Assembly (NCBI GenBank): GCA_025934255.1
Contig: JAICYJ010000019.1
Span: 1-49,698, forward strand
Direction of reading: 5' to 3'
DNA from: Thermoleophilia bacterium
Lineage (GTDB): Bacteria > Actinomycetota > Thermoleophilia > Gaiellales > JAICJC01
DNA length: 49,698 nucleotides
Of this stretch, positions 41,301 to 49,698 are shown one piece after another (positions within the stretch are counted from its first letter, which is position 1; the number at the start of each line of letters is the position of its first letter). The position numbers were made by a program, and so were the translations under genes. The notes under the pieces were generated by a model, which was given only the letters and a program-made list of their open reading frames with translations, did no database searches and was not told the origin of the DNA.

Positions 41301-42100
41301 AGGGACCCCAGCTCGTTCACGAAGGCCTTGTCGAAGTCGCCGCGCAGGATCCGCTCGACCGGCCCGGTCAGCCGCACGTCCAGGTCGGCCGACACCTCGA
41401 TCGTGAGGTCGCCGCCGTCCAGGTGCACCGTCACCGGCGAGTCGGCCAGGCCGTTCACGACCGCGGCCACGGCGGTCGCGCTGGAGCCGCTGCCGGAGGA
41501 GAGCGTCTCCCCGGCGCCGCGCTCCCAGATCCGCATGCGCAGGTCGTGGCGCGACACCGGCCGGTAGAACTCGACGTTGGTGCGGTTGGGAAACCACGGG
41601 TGGTGCTCGATCGGCGCACCCACCGCCGTCAGGTCGAGCGGTTCGGGGTCATCCACCTCGATCACGCAGTGAGGGTTGCCGACCGAGACGAAGGTGTAGC
41701 GCTCCGCGGGAGCCGCGCCCGGGCCGGGAACGTGGTCGGGCGACTCCAGCGCCGCGCGGCCGGCGTCGATCGTGATCACGCCGTCGTGGCGCTCGCCGCG
41801 GATGATGCCCTTGATCGTGAGCATCTCGACGGCGTCCACGCCGTCGCGCTCCATCAGGTAGCCGGCCGCGATGCGGGTGCCGTTTCCGGAGAACTCCGCC
41901 TCGCCGCCGTCCGGGTTGAAGATGCGCACGTGCCGGCGCCCGGCGCCGCCGTCGCGGATCAGCAGCATGCCGTCGCCGCCCGCACCCAGGTCGGGATGGC
42001 AGATGCGGCGCACGCGCGCTGCTTTGGCCTCCATCGGCAGCTCGTCCTGCTCCATCACCAGGTAGGCGTTGCCGATGCCGTGCCACTTCTCGAAGCGCAT
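41297..42100 (-). CDS. dapF: Diaminopimelate epimerase-like protein with both catalytic cysteines replaced by serine
   Basis: 267 residues with the full DapF two-domain fold. Recognisable blocks: FEKWHGIGNAYLV, GAGGDGMLLI, IFNPDGGEAEFSGNGTRIAAGYL, VSVGNPHCVIEVD and WERGAGETLSSGSGSSATAVAA. DapF interconverts LL- and meso-DAP using two cysteines (CGNG and ACGTG). Here these are Ser71 (SGNG) and Ser202 (SSGSG); the codons are TCC, one base from TGC. It is co-transcribed with dapL. It may be a genuine epimerase variant, an inactive form, or an enzyme with another reaction. TATCCT on this strand (42112-42107) is six bases before the ATG, indicating a leaderless mRNA. Confidence 0.82.
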   Translation of the reverse strand: MRFEKWHGIGNAYLVMEQDELPMEAKAARVRRICHPDLGAGGDGMLLIRDGGAGRRHVRIFNPDGGEAEFSGNGTRIAAGYLMERDGVDAVEMLTIKGIIRGERHDGVITIDAGRAALESPDHVPGPGAAPAERYTFVSVGNPHCVIEVDDPEPLDLTAVGAPIEHHPWFPNRTNVEFYRPVSRHDLRMRIWERGAGETLSSGSGSSATAVAAVVNGLADSPVTVHLDGGDLTIEVSADLDVRLTGPVERILRGDFDKAFVNELGSL

Positions 42101-42208
42101 CGCGGCAGGATATCCCGCCGTAGGAAGATCGGGAGGCGACGAGCCGAAGCGGCCCGGCCGCCCCCCGATTGACCCCGACACCGCTTGGACGGCCCCGCCC
42201 GGGCGAAG

Positions 42209-42607
42209 TTAGAGGTCGAGCGCGGCGGCGGCCACGACCAGGGCGCCCATCAGCACCGCCACCAGCACCAGGCCGAGGATCACCGGCTTCGTGGTCGGGT
42301 AGCCGGCCACCAGCAGCAGACCCACCCCGAGGCTGGCCGGGATCAGCTGCATCCGCCGCAGCGGATAGGGGCGCAGGTTCCACAGGTGGCGGCCCACGCG
42401 ATCGGCCGCGAGCAGCGCCGAGGCGAGGCAGACCAGCAGCACCACCGCCATCACGAGCGTCCCGCCCACCCAGCGCAGGAACTCCTCCAGCTGGCTGCTT
42501 GCAACCCCGAACAGGATCGCGACCACGATCAGCGGCGGCGTGATCACCGCGATCAGCAGCAGCGCGTCCCGGGCCTCGCGCACCGCGTCGTGCTCTCGCC
42601 TGCTCAT
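42209..42607 (-). CDS. Small integral membrane protein, four helices
   Basis: 132 residues. A charged N-terminus (MSRREHDAVREARDA) is followed by four hydrophobic segments (LLIAVITPPLIVVAILFGV, GGTLVMAVVLLVCLASALLAA, IPASLGVGLLLVAGYP, VILGLVLVAVLMGALVVAAAAL). No family recognised. The ATG overlaps the miaA stop (ATGA), so it belongs to the miaB-miaA unit. Confidence 0.7.
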   Translation of the reverse strand: MSRREHDAVREARDALLLIAVITPPLIVVAILFGVASSQLEEFLRWVGGTLVMAVVLLVCLASALLAADRVGRHLWNLRPYPLRRMQLIPASLGVGLLLVAGYPTTKPVILGLVLVAVLMGALVVAAAALDL

Positions 42608-43491
42608 GCCGTCGCCCCGGCCAGCAGCTGATCCTGTCCGGCCACCGGCTTCACGCCCGGCAGCCGTCGCATCCAGATCCGCTGGCGCCGGGCATACTGG
42701 CGGGTGCGCACGACCAGCCGCCGCACCGCCTCGTCGCGGTCGATCTCGCCGTCGAGCAGCGCACGCACGTCGGACAGGCCGTGGATGCGCGCGGCCGTCG
42801 CCGACAGCGGCCCCGCCGCGATGGCGTCGGCCACCTCACGCTCGACCCCGAGCTCGAACATCGCCCGGGTGCGGGCCTCGATCCGCTCCCGCACCGTATC
42901 GGCCGGCACCTGCAGCCCCAGGATCACCGTGCCCTCGGGAGGCTCCCGCCACAGCGTCCCGGCAGCGGGGGCGAGCGTGGCGCCCGCGTCGGCCAGCTCC
43001 AGCGCCCGCACCACCCGACGGCGGTCGTTCTCGTGCACGGCGTCCGCCGCGGCCGGATCCAGTTCGGCCAGCAACGCGTGCGCCGCACCGGCGCCGCGCT
43101 CGTCGTAGATCCGCTGGTAGCGCTCGCGCACGCCGTCGGCCGGCGCCGGCGGCAGCTCCAGCGGGGAGAGCGCCGCGCGCAGGTAGAGGCCGCTGCCACC
43201 ACACAGGATCACGTCGCGGCCGCGTCCCTGCACGTCATCGATCGCAGCGCGGGCCAGCCCGGCGTACTCGGCCACCGACCCCTGGTGCGACAGCGGCCAG
43301 ACGCCCACCAGGTGATGCGGCGTCTGCGCCAGCTGCTCGGGCGAGGGCTGGTTGGTGAGCACCGGCAGCCCCGCGTACAGCTGCATCGCGTCGCAGTTGA
43401 CGATCTCGGCATCGAGCTGCGTGGCCAGGGTCAGCGCCGCCGCGCTCTTGCCGGACGCGGTGGGCCCGTAGACCGCGATCACGCGCGCCAT
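42604..43491 (-). CDS. miaA: tRNA dimethylallyltransferase
   Basis: 295 residues. It transfers a dimethylallyl group from DMAPP to A37 of tRNAs reading U-initial codons. The P-loop is VYGPTASGKSAAAL, followed by NCDAMQLYAGLPVLTNQPS, HHLVGVWPL, GGSGLYLRAAL, and the C-terminal RQYARRQRIWMRRL. Length normal. It lies three bases after miaB, whose product methylthiolates the same base, so the two consecutive modification steps are co-expressed. Confidence 0.95.
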   Translation of the reverse strand: MARVIAVYGPTASGKSAAALTLATQLDAEIVNCDAMQLYAGLPVLTNQPSPEQLAQTPHHLVGVWPLSHQGSVAEYAGLARAAIDDVQGRGRDVILCGGSGLYLRAALSPLELPPAPADGVRERYQRIYDERGAGAAHALLAELDPAAADAVHENDRRRVVRALELADAGATLAPAAGTLWREPPEGTVILGLQVPADTVRERIEARTRAMFELGVEREVADAIAAGPLSATAARIHGLSDVRALLDGEIDRDEAVRRLVVRTRQYARRQRIWMRRLPGVKPVAGQDQLLAGATA

Positions 43492-43494
43492 CGG

Positions 43495-44814
43495 TCAGGC
43501 CGCGGCGATGACGGCGGGGCGGCCGCCCAGCGTCTGGGAGGTCGATCGCAGGATCTCGACCAGCGCCAGCTCGCCCTCGCCGGCATCGCCCCGAAACAGC
43601 GTGGTCTTGTTGCCGCGGGTGCGGCCGCGCAGCATGGACGGGTCGGTGCGGCTGGGCCCCTCCACCAGCACCTCCTGGACGCTGCCGACCAGCGCGGCGT
43701 TGTGTTCGGCCGCGTGACGCTGCACGAGGTCGACCAGCCGCGTGATGCGGTCGCGCTTGACGTGCTCCGCTACCTGCTCGGCCATGGCGGCCGCCTCGGT
43801 GCCGCGCCGCGGCGAGTAGACGAACGTGAAGGCGTGGTCGTAGCCGACGGCGTCCACCACCTCCATCGTCTGCTCGAAGTCGGCTTCCGTCTCGCCCGGG
43901 AAGCCGACGATGATGTCGGTGGTGAGTGCGATGCCGGGGATGGCCGCGCGGATCCGCCCGACCAGGCTCAGGTAGCGCTCGGCGCTGTAGGTGCGGCGCA
44001 TTGCCTTCAGCACACGCGTGGAACCGGACTGCAGCGGCAGGTGCAGGTGCTCGCACACGGACTCACACTCGGCCATGGCTGCGATCACGTCGTCGCGCAT
44101 GTCCTTCGGGTGCGGACTGGTGAAACGGATGCGCGCGATCCCGTCCACCTGGTCGAGGTGGCGGAGCAGACCGCCGAACCCGGCTCGCTGCCCGGCGGGC
44201 AGGTCGCGTCCCCAGGAGTTGACGTTCTGGCCCAGCAGCGTCAGCTCGCGGACGCCGTCGGCGGCCAGCCGGCGCGCCTCGCCGACCAGGTCCTCCAGCG
44301 ACCGGCTCTGCTCGCGGCCGCGCACGCTGGGAACGATGCAGTAGCTGCACTTCGAGTTGCAGCCCTGCGAGATCTGCAGCCAGGCCTGGTGGCGGCGCTC
44401 GCGCTTGCCGGGCAGGTGGCCCGCGAAGTGGTCGAAGGTCGAGAAGTGGCCCTCGGGCAGGTCGCCGCCGGCGGCGATGTAGTCGCCCAGCTTGTGGATG
44501 GCGCCCGGGCCGAACGCCAGATCGACGAACGGGTAGAGGTCGAACAGCTCCTGCTTCATCGACTCCGACCAGCAGCCGCCCACCACGATCCGCTTCTCCG
44601 GGTCGCGCTGCTTGGCCGCGCGCGCCTCCATCAGGTGCGCCACGAACCGGTCGTCGGCCTTCTCACGGATCGTGCACGTGTTGAACACCAGCACGTCGGC
44701 CTCGCCCTGATCCCGCGCCTCCCCCATTCCCAGCGACTCCAGCAGGCCCTTGATCCGCTCGGAATCGTGCACGTTCATCTGGCAGCCGAAGGTCTGGACG
44801 TGGTAGCGCTTCAC
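43495..44814 (-). CDS. miaB: tRNA-2-methylthio-N6-dimethylallyladenosine synthase
   Basis: 439 residues, radical-SAM methylthiotransferase. The N-terminal UPF0004 domain carries cysteines 11, 47 and 81 for one 4Fe-4S cluster. The radical-SAM motif is C152-x3-C156-x2-C159 (GCNSKCSYCIVPSVRGRE). A C-terminal TRAM domain (VLVEGPSRTDPSMLRGRTRGNKTTLF) follows. GTG start; TACACT on this strand (44827-44822) is seven bases upstream, pointing to a leaderless mRNA. It heads the miaB-miaA-membrane protein unit. Confidence 0.95.
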   Translation of the reverse strand: MKRYHVQTFGCQMNVHDSERIKGLLESLGMGEARDQGEADVLVFNTCTIREKADDRFVAHLMEARAAKQRDPEKRIVVGGCWSESMKQELFDLYPFVDLAFGPGAIHKLGDYIAAGGDLPEGHFSTFDHFAGHLPGKRERRHQAWLQISQGCNSKCSYCIVPSVRGREQSRSLEDLVGEARRLAADGVRELTLLGQNVNSWGRDLPAGQRAGFGGLLRHLDQVDGIARIRFTSPHPKDMRDDVIAAMAECESVCEHLHLPLQSGSTRVLKAMRRTYSAERYLSLVGRIRAAIPGIALTTDIIVGFPGETEADFEQTMEVVDAVGYDHAFTFVYSPRRGTEAAAMAEQVAEHVKRDRITRLVDLVQRHAAEHNAALVGSVQEVLVEGPSRTDPSMLRGRTRGNKTTLFRGDAGEGELALVEILRSTSQTLGGRPAVIAAA

Positions 44815-44840
44815 GCCCCTGAGTGTATCCGCGGCGCGGC

Positions 44841-45524
44841 TTAGGCCGGGACGGCGGCCATGCCCGGCTGGACGACCCGGGGTCCCTCGCCGGCGGGCAC
44901 GCCGGACAGGTCGAACTCGCCGGCGCCCGGAGTGTGCGCACCGTCCAACGCGGCCAGAAAGGCATCGGCCGGCTCCAGGAAGTCGATCAGGTCGGTGCGG
45001 TAGTGCATCGGCACCACCCAGCGCGGGTCAAGCGCGCGTGTGATCTCGGCCGCGTCCTCGGCCCCGATCGTGGGCCCGCCGCCGACCGGGATGAACAGCA
45101 GGTCGACGGTTCCGATCGCCTCCCGTTGCTCGGGCCGCAGCGCGGCCTGGCCGAAGTCGCCCATGTGGCAGATGCGGACGCCGTCCAGCGCGAACACGAA
45201 GATCGTGTTCGGGCCGCGGCGCGTGCCGGCCTGATCGTCGTGCTCCGACGCGATCGCGATCACCTCGCCCAGCGGCGTGCCGTCGAAGCTTCCGGCCGTG
45301 CTTCGCACCACGTGCGGGCTGCCGTCGGCGACGGCAGCGCCGTTGTGGTCGAAGTGCTCATGCGTGATCAGCAGCAGGTCGACCTGCTGCTGCGGGATCT
45401 GGGGGTAGTCGAAGCGGATGGACATCCCCTCCGGCCGCAGGCGCTGGTCGAACGGGTCGATCAGCACCGAATGCTCGCTTCCGCGCAGCGTGAAGGCGGA
45501 CTGGCCGTGCCACTCGATGTTCAT
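44841..45524 (-). CDS. Metallo-beta-lactamase-fold hydrolase (UPF0173-like)
   Basis: 227 residues. The N-terminus MNIEWHGQSAFTLRG and the metal motif THEHFDHNG (HxHxDH) mark the UPF0173/YtkL-like branch; HMGDFG and PMHYRT provide further ligands. Predicted soluble hydrolase; substrate unknown. The ATG has a good GGAGGG site upstream. It is divergent from the MerR-MFS operon, and a palindrome in the shared intergenic region may serve both. Confidence 0.82.
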   Translation of the reverse strand: MNIEWHGQSAFTLRGSEHSVLIDPFDQRLRPEGMSIRFDYPQIPQQQVDLLLITHEHFDHNGAAVADGSPHVVRSTAGSFDGTPLGEVIAIASEHDDQAGTRRGPNTIFVFALDGVRICHMGDFGQAALRPEQREAIGTVDLLFIPVGGGPTIGAEDAAEITRALDPRWVVPMHYRTDLIDFLEPADAFLAALDGAHTPGAGEFDLSGVPAGEGPRVVQPGMAAVPA

Positions 45525-45559
45525 GTGTCCCTCCGTGTTTCTGACATGAGCGTCACTCT

Positions 45560-45611
45560 ATCACTGTGATTGGTAGGGTTTTGCGCGGATCGGAACCTTA
45601 CGTTATCGTGA
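45560..45611. promoter_or_regulatory. Divergent control region with two dyads before the MerR gene
   Basis: ATCACTGTGAT (45560-45570) is a perfect 11-base palindrome. TTACGTTATCGTGA (45598-45611) is an imperfect dyad (TTACG/CGTGA) that overlaps a -10-like TATCGT (45604-45609), seven bases before the ATG at 45617. MerR-type regulators usually bind dyads inside their own promoter, so autoregulation is likely. Confidence 0.5.
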
Positions 45612-45616
45612 GAATC

Positions 45617-46069
45617 ATGGTGATGACGCCTCCCCAGTTCCGGATCGGTGAGCTGGCCCGCCGGGTCGGCACGACGCCGCGTGCCGTGCGCTACTACGAG
45701 GAGCTGGGGCTGCTGCCGGGTAGCGATCGCTCCGACGGCGCCCACCGCGTGTACGACGAGCAGGACGAGGCGCGCCTGCGCGACCTGCTGCGGGTGCGCG
45801 AGCTGCTGGGCCTGACCCTGGTCGAGCTGCGTGAGTGGATGGACGCGGAGGACGCCCGCGCGCGGCTGCGCGAGCGCTGGAACGAGCAGCCGGCGCCCGA
45901 CGAGAGCACCCGCGCCGGCATCATCCGCGAGGCGATCGCGCACATGGACACGCAGCTGCTGCTGGTGCGTTCGCGCCTGGGATCGCTGGAGCAGCTGGAG
46001 GACGAGCTGTCGGCCAAGCGGCGGAAGGTGCGCTCGATGCTGGCCGAGATCGAGCAGGCGCAGGCGTGA
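45617..46069 (+). CDS. MerR-family transcriptional regulator of the MFS-macrodomain operon
   Basis: 150 residues. N-terminal winged HTH FRIGELARRVGTTPRAVRYYEELGLLPGSDRSDGAHRVYDEQDEARLRDLLRVREL, then a dimerisation helix and a long helical C-terminus (MDTQLLLVRSRLGSLEQLEDELSAKRRKVRSMLAEIEQA). No cysteine metal site is present, so an organic or drug-type signal, or none, is likely. The stop overlaps the transporter start (GTGA). ATG 45617 is preferred; 45623 is also possible. Confidence 0.87.
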   Translation: MVMTPPQFRIGELARRVGTTPRAVRYYEELGLLPGSDRSDGAHRVYDEQDEARLRDLLRVRELLGLTLVELREWMDAEDARARLRERWNEQPAPDESTRAGIIREAIAHMDTQLLLVRSRLGSLEQLEDELSAKRRKVRSMLAEIEQAQA

Positions 46070-47793
46070 GCCCCACCCATCCCGAGCGCTACAAGTGGAT
46101 CGCGCTCTCGAACACGACGATCGGCATCCTGATGGCGACGATCAACTCGTCGATCGTGCTGATCGCGCTGCCGGACATCTTCCGCGGCATCAACCTCAAC
46201 CCGCTGCAGCCCGAGAACTCCAGCTATCTGCTGTGGATGATCATGGGCTTTCTGGTGGCCACGGCGGTGTTGGTGGTCAGCTTCGGCCGGGTCGGCGACA
46301 TCTACGGGCGCGTGCGCATGTTCACGCTCGGCTTCGCGATCTTCACCGTCTTCTCGCTGCTCCTGTCCGTGACCTGGATGACCGGGCCGCCGGCCGCGAT
46401 CTGGATGATCGTGATGCGCATCGGCCAGGGCGTCGGCGGCGCCTTCCTGTTCGCCAACTCCTCGGCGATCCTGACCGACGCCTTCCCGTCCGACCAGCGC
46501 GGCATGGCGCTGGGTGTGAACGCGGTGGCCGGCATCGCCGGCTCGTTCATCGGCCTGGTGATCGGCGGCATCCTCGGCCCCATCGACTGGCGGCTGGTGT
46601 TCCTGGTGTCGGTGCCGGTCGGCGTGTTCGGCACGGTCTGGTCGTGGATGAAGCTCGAGGATCGCGGCATCCGCCAGCAGGCCCGCATCGACTGGTGGGG
46701 CAACATCACCTTCGCCCTCGGGCTGATCGCCGTGCTGGTCGCGATCACGTACGGCATTCAGCCCTACGGCGGGCACGTCCTGGGCTGGACGAACCCGCGC
46801 GTGGTCGGCGCGATGGTGGCGGGCCTGGCGCTGCTGGCAGCGTTCGTGGTGATCGAGATGCGCACGGAGGATCCGATGTTCCGGCTCTCCCTGTTCCGGA
46901 TCCGGGCCTTCAGCTTCGGCAACATCGCCACCCTGCTGGCCTCGCTCGGCCGCGGCGGCCTGATGTTCATGCTGATCATCTGGTTGCAGGGCATCTGGCT
47001 GCCGCTGCACGGCTACAGCTTTGAGCAGACGCCGCTGTGGGCCGGTGTCTACATGCTGCCGTTGACGGTCGGCTTCCTGATCGCCGGCCCCACCTCGGGG
47101 CTGCTCTCGGACCGGTTCGGTGCGCGCCCGTTCGCTACCGGCGGCATGCTGATCGCCGCGCTCTCCTTCTACCTGCTGGAGCGGCTGCCCGTGAACTTCG
47201 GCTACCCCGAGTTCGCGGCCCTGCTGGTACTGATCGGGATCGGCATGGGCCTGTTCACCTCGCCCAACCAGGCGGGCATCATGAACAGCCTGCCGCCCAA
47301 CCGCCGCGGCGCGGGAGCGGGCATGGCCACCACGTTCCAGAACTCGGCGCTGGTGCTCTCGATCGGCATCTTCTTCACGCTGATGGTGCTGGGCCTGGCC
47401 GGGTCGCTGCCGGGCACGCTCGACCAGGGGCTGCGCGCGCAGGGGGTCGCACCCGACGCCGCGCAGCGCATCTCGCAGCTGCCGCCGGTGGGCCTGCTGT
47501 TCTCGTCGTTCCTCGGCTACAACCCGATGCACCAGCTGCTGGGCAGCTCGATCAACCACCTCAGCCCACACCAGGCCGCCTATCTGACCAGCCGCCAGTA
47601 CTTCCCCCAGCTGATCGCCAAGCCATTCGAGCAGGGCCTCAGCGAGGCCTTCGACTTCGCCATCTTCGCCTGCCTCACCGCCGCCGCAGCCTCGTGGTTC
47701 CGGGGTGGCAAGTACGTCCACGGCGGCGAGCACGTGCGCCCGGTGGTCGAGTCGGGCGACGGCGAGCTGGCCATGGCCTCGGACGGGGACTGA
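46066..47793 (+). CDS. MFS drug-type exporter (DHA2/EmrB-QacA family)
   Basis: 575 residues with about 14 membrane helices. Early motif D1-like segment [29 protein letters not shown]; motif A in [14 protein letters not shown]; motif C-like [19 protein letters not shown]; second-half motif [16 protein letters not shown]. Proton-driven export of drugs or metabolites is expected; the substrate is unknown. A larger extracytoplasmic loop near residues 470-520 ([19 protein letters not shown]) is typical of 14-helix members. Control by the overlapping MerR gene is likely. GTG start. Confidence 0.9.
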   Translation: MSPTHPERYKWIALSNTTIGILMATINSSIVLIALPDIFRGINLNPLQPENSSYLLWMIMGFLVATAVLVVSFGRVGDIYGRVRMFTLGFAIFTVFSLLLSVTWMTGPPAAIWMIVMRIGQGVGGAFLFANSSAILTDAFPSDQRGMALGVNAVAGIAGSFIGLVIGGILGPIDWRLVFLVSVPVGVFGTVWSWMKLEDRGIRQQARIDWWGNITFALGLIAVLVAITYGIQPYGGHVLGWTNPRVVGAMVAGLALLAAFVVIEMRTEDPMFRLSLFRIRAFSFGNIATLLASLGRGGLMFMLIIWLQGIWLPLHGYSFEQTPLWAGVYMLPLTVGFLIAGPTSGLLSDRFGARPFATGGMLIAALSFYLLERLPVNFGYPEFAALLVLIGIGMGLFTSPNQAGIMNSLPPNRRGAGAGMATTFQNSALVLSIGIFFTLMVLGLAGSLPGTLDQGLRAQGVAPDAAQRISQLPPVGLLFSSFLGYNPMHQLLGSSINHLSPHQAAYLTSRQYFPQLIAKPFEQGLSEAFDFAIFACLTAAAASWFRGGKYVHGGEHVRPVVESGDGELAMASDGD

Positions 47794-47800
47794 CGCGCAA

Positions 47801-48337
47801 ATGGCGGTCAGCATCGAGCTGGTGCAGGGGGACATCACCCGCGAGACAGCCGATGCGATCGTGAACGCCGCGAACACGTCGCTGCTCGGGGGCAGCGGCG
47901 TGGACGGCGCAATCCACCGCGCCGGCGGCCCCGCCATCCTGGCCGAGACCAGGCTGCTGGGCGGATGCGACACAGGCGACGCGAAGGTCAGCACCGCCGG
48001 CGATCTGCACGCCGACTACGTGATCCACACGGTGGGGCCGGTGTGGTGCGGCGGCGATGACGGCGAGCCGGAGCTGCTGGCGTCGTGCTACCGCCGCTCG
48101 ATCGAGGTGGCGTCCCGGCTGGGATGCGCCACGGTGGCCTTCCCGGCCATCTCGACCGGCGTCTTCGGGTACCCGGTCGATCGGGCGGCTCCGATCGCGG
48201 TCGGGGTGTCCCACTCCGCGGCGCTCGCGTCGGGCAGCGTGCGGACGGTGCGGCACGTGCTGTTCTCGAAGCGCGACCACGCCGCCTGGGTGGCCGCGGC
48301 GGGCGACCTCGGCCTGCCCGTCGTCCTCAGCGGCTGA
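47801..48337 (+). CDS. Macrodomain protein (ADP-ribose/O-acetyl-ADP-ribose hydrolase type)
   Basis: 178 residues, a complete MacroD-type domain: [59 protein letters not shown], and [17 protein letters not shown]. The NAAN asparagine and [10 protein letters not shown] loop that support hydrolysis of O-acetyl-ADP-ribose or protein ADP-ribosylation are intact. It follows the exporter by seven bases, so it is probably in the MerR-controlled operon. Substrate in vivo unknown. Confidence 0.9.
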   Translation: MAVSIELVQGDITRETADAIVNAANTSLLGGSGVDGAIHRAGGPAILAETRLLGGCDTGDAKVSTAGDLHADYVIHTVGPVWCGGDDGEPELLASCYRRSIEVASRLGCATVAFPAISTGVFGYPVDRAAPIAVGVSHSAALASGSVRTVRHVLFSKRDHAAWVAAAGDLGLPVVLSG

Positions 48338-48767
48338 GCACGCGGGCGGCGTCGTCGCAGACCGACTCGGCCACCATCGCCAGCGACGGCGCGTCGATCA
48401 CGAGCTGCACCGCCACGCCGCTGCGGGTGGCCCTGGTCGCCGCCGCGCGGCCAGCGTCCACCCACACCGTCACCCCCACCTCGTGCAGCGCCACCGGCAC
48501 GCTGGGTGGGGCCAGGTCGAGCCCGAACACCTCGTCGGCGGGCACGAAGTGGCCGAACCCGTCGGCGGCGGCGTCCAGCAGCGCGTGACCGAGCGCGAAC
48601 AGCTCGGCGGGCGTGAGGGCGCCGCGCTCGACCTGGGCGACCTGCAGGCCGCCGGCGTGCAGGGACAGCGCGTAGGGCACCTCGTCCGCGAACGGTTCGA
48701 CCGTCAGCTCCAGCTCGACGCAGATCCCCGACACGTCCTGCGCCGTGTCGCACAGCCGGTAGCGCAT
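48327..48767 (-). CDS. Hypothetical protein downstream of the sensor kinase, 146 residues
   Basis: A predicted mixed alpha/beta soluble protein: [51 protein letters not shown], then [32 protein letters not shown]. No family recognised. The ATG shares one base with the kinase stop (TGATG), suggesting co-expression with it. The 3' end overlaps the macrodomain gene by 11 bases in opposite orientation. Confidence 0.65.
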   Translation of the reverse strand: MRYRLCDTAQDVSGICVELELTVEPFADEVPYALSLHAGGLQVAQVERGALTPAELFALGHALLDAAADGFGHFVPADEVFGLDLAPPSVPVALHEVGVTVWVDAGRAAATRATRSGVAVQLVIDAPSLAMVAESVCDDAARVLSR

Positions 48768-49698
48768 CAGCGCACTCCGCCCCCGTTCAGCTGGCTCGAG
48801 GGCAGCGACAGCGTGAACGTGGTGCCCTGGCCGACCTCGCTGTCCACCGTCAACCGGCCGCCGAGGGCGTGTGCCAGCTCGCGCCCGATCGACAGGCCGA
48901 GCCCGGTGCCGCCCTCACCGCGGCGGCTGTAGAAAGGGTGGAAGACGGCGTCCTGGTCGGCCGCCGGGATGCCGGGGCCGGTGTCGGAGATGTGGATCGC
49001 GGCGGTCGAGTTGGCGGTCGCGTAGCTGAGCGTGACGGTGCCCTTGCGGGGCGTCCAGCGGAAGGCGTTGTCGAGCAGGTTGGACACGATCTGCAGCACG
49101 CGGTCGCCGTCGGAGAGGATCGTGGGCGCGCCGGCAATCGGCGTGTCGAAGCTGACCTCGTTGGCGCGGGCGCGGTCGCGGAACGATGCTGCGGCCTGCT
49201 CCAGCAGCGCCTCCAGCCCCACCTCCTCGCGCACGAGGCGGAACTGGTGGGCCTCGAGGCGGGTGAGGTCGAGCAGGTCGTCGACCAGCCGGCCGATGCG
49301 GCGCACCTCCTCGCTGACGGCGTCGAGCGACGTGTCCATGTCCTCGGGGCCGACCAGCCCCTCGTTCATGGCCTGGACATGGCCCGAGATGGCGGTCACC
49401 GGCGTGCGCAGCTCGTGGGTGACGCGCATCAGGAAGTTTCGTTCCAGCTCGTCCACCTCGCGCAGGCGATCGACCATCCCCTGGAAGCGATGGGCCAGCT
49501 GCCCCAGCTCGTCGTCGGCGGTGCGGTCACCGGCCACGTGCACCTCGAGGTCGCCACGGGCGACCCGGTCGGCGGCCGCTCCCAGCTCCTTCAGGGGCCG
49601 CGTGATCCGCCGCGCCACGAACGTGGCCAGGATGAAGGCCACCAGCAGGCCGATTCCGGTGCCGATCGCCACCCGGCCCGCCACCTTCGTCCAGGCGC
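48767..49698 (-). CDS. Sensor histidine kinase (N-terminus outside the window)
   Basis: About 310 codons are visible, and the frame stays open to the edge, so the sensor part is missing. In order: a transmembrane helix (VAIGTGIGLLVAFILATFVA), a HAMP domain (RRITRPLKELGAAADRVARGDLEV), HisKA with phospho-acceptor His in FLMRVTHELRTPVTAISG, and HATPase_c with N box (VSNLLDNAFRW), G1 (DTGPGIP) and G2 (GEGGTGLGLSIGREL). An intact membrane two-component kinase is expected; its response regulator is probably upstream, beyond the window. Confidence 0.92.
   Translation of the reverse strand, partial: AWTKVAGRVAIGTGIGLLVAFILATFVARRITRPLKELGAAADRVARGDLEVHVAGDRTADDELGQLAHRFQGMVDRLREVDELERNFLMRVTHELRTPVTAISGHVQAMNEGLVGPEDMDTSLDAVSEEVRRIGRLVDDLLDLTRLEAHQFRLVREEVGLEALLEQAAASFRDRARANEVSFDTPIAGAPTILSDGDRVLQIVSNLLDNAFRWTPRKGTVTLSYATANSTAAIHISDTGPGIPAADQDAVFHPFYSRRGEGGTGLGLSIGRELAHALGGRLTVDSEVGQGTTFTLSLPSSQLNGGGVR

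Overview
The window looks like chromosomal DNA from a high-GC actinobacterium, most likely a deep-branching lineage such as Thermoleophilia (Solirubrobacterales or Gaiellales) or a relative of Rubrobacter. This is inferred from gene content, not from a marker gene. Supporting points are GC-rich third codon positions throughout, a MurT/GatD pair, an FHA-MerR (FtsR-like) pair, a single-motif RsiG-like protein, a DapL-type lysine route, and a primary-type sigma factor overlapping an LPG-synthase-like membrane gene. Genes are densely packed, many overlap by 4 bases (ATGA/GTGA), and many apparent first genes have a -10-like hexamer only 6-10 bases from the start codon and no Shine-Dalgarno sequence. 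I saw no phage, insertion sequence or CRISPR array.

Layout. 0-5 kb: end of an alpha/beta-hydrolase-like gene, lipoamide dehydrogenase, proS, a small HTH protein, and an opposing ECF sigma factor with a membrane partner. 5-9 kb: tRNA-Pro(GGG), a gene-poor stretch, a secreted Asp-box (sialidase-fold) protein, small membrane ORFs and a decayed rnhB fragment. 9-16.4 kb: quinone oxidoreductase, a polytopic GT-C-like protein, small membrane proteins, and an apbE/ferric-reductase-like operon whose reductase gene carries an in-frame amber codon. 16.4-22 kb: a ClpC N-domain protein with a zinc ribbon but no ATPase, a DMT transporter, an AlkA-like glycosylase, a PgsA-type enzyme and a nucleotidyltransferase/phosphomannomutase fusion. 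22-31 kb: RsiG-like protein, FHA protein, FtsR-like MerR, apt, an active-type GGDEF protein, a 692-residue coiled-coil protein, a membrane HD-GYP protein and a degenerate GGDEF protein that keeps its I-site. 31-38 kb: two LPG-synthase/flippase-like paralogues, a sigma-70 factor, an HNH-associated-repeat protein, and murT-gatD. 38-45 kb: a minus-strand series miaB-miaA-membrane protein, dapF-dapL, hflX-dut-nudix. 45-49.7 kb: MBL-fold hydrolase, a MerR-MFS-macrodomain operon, a hypothetical gene and a truncated sensor histidine kinase.

The most coherent theme is cyclic di-GMP. In about 9 kb there is a predicted synthase (GGEEF with RxxD), a predicted hydrolase (HD-GYP), a likely receptor (degenerate GGDEF with RxxD) and an RsiG-like c-di-GMP-binding protein, beside a long filament-like coiled coil and a cell-division-type regulator. 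A second theme is peptidoglycan precursor metabolism (dapL/dapF, murT/gatD). Here the DapF-like protein has serine at both positions where the family has catalytic cysteines.
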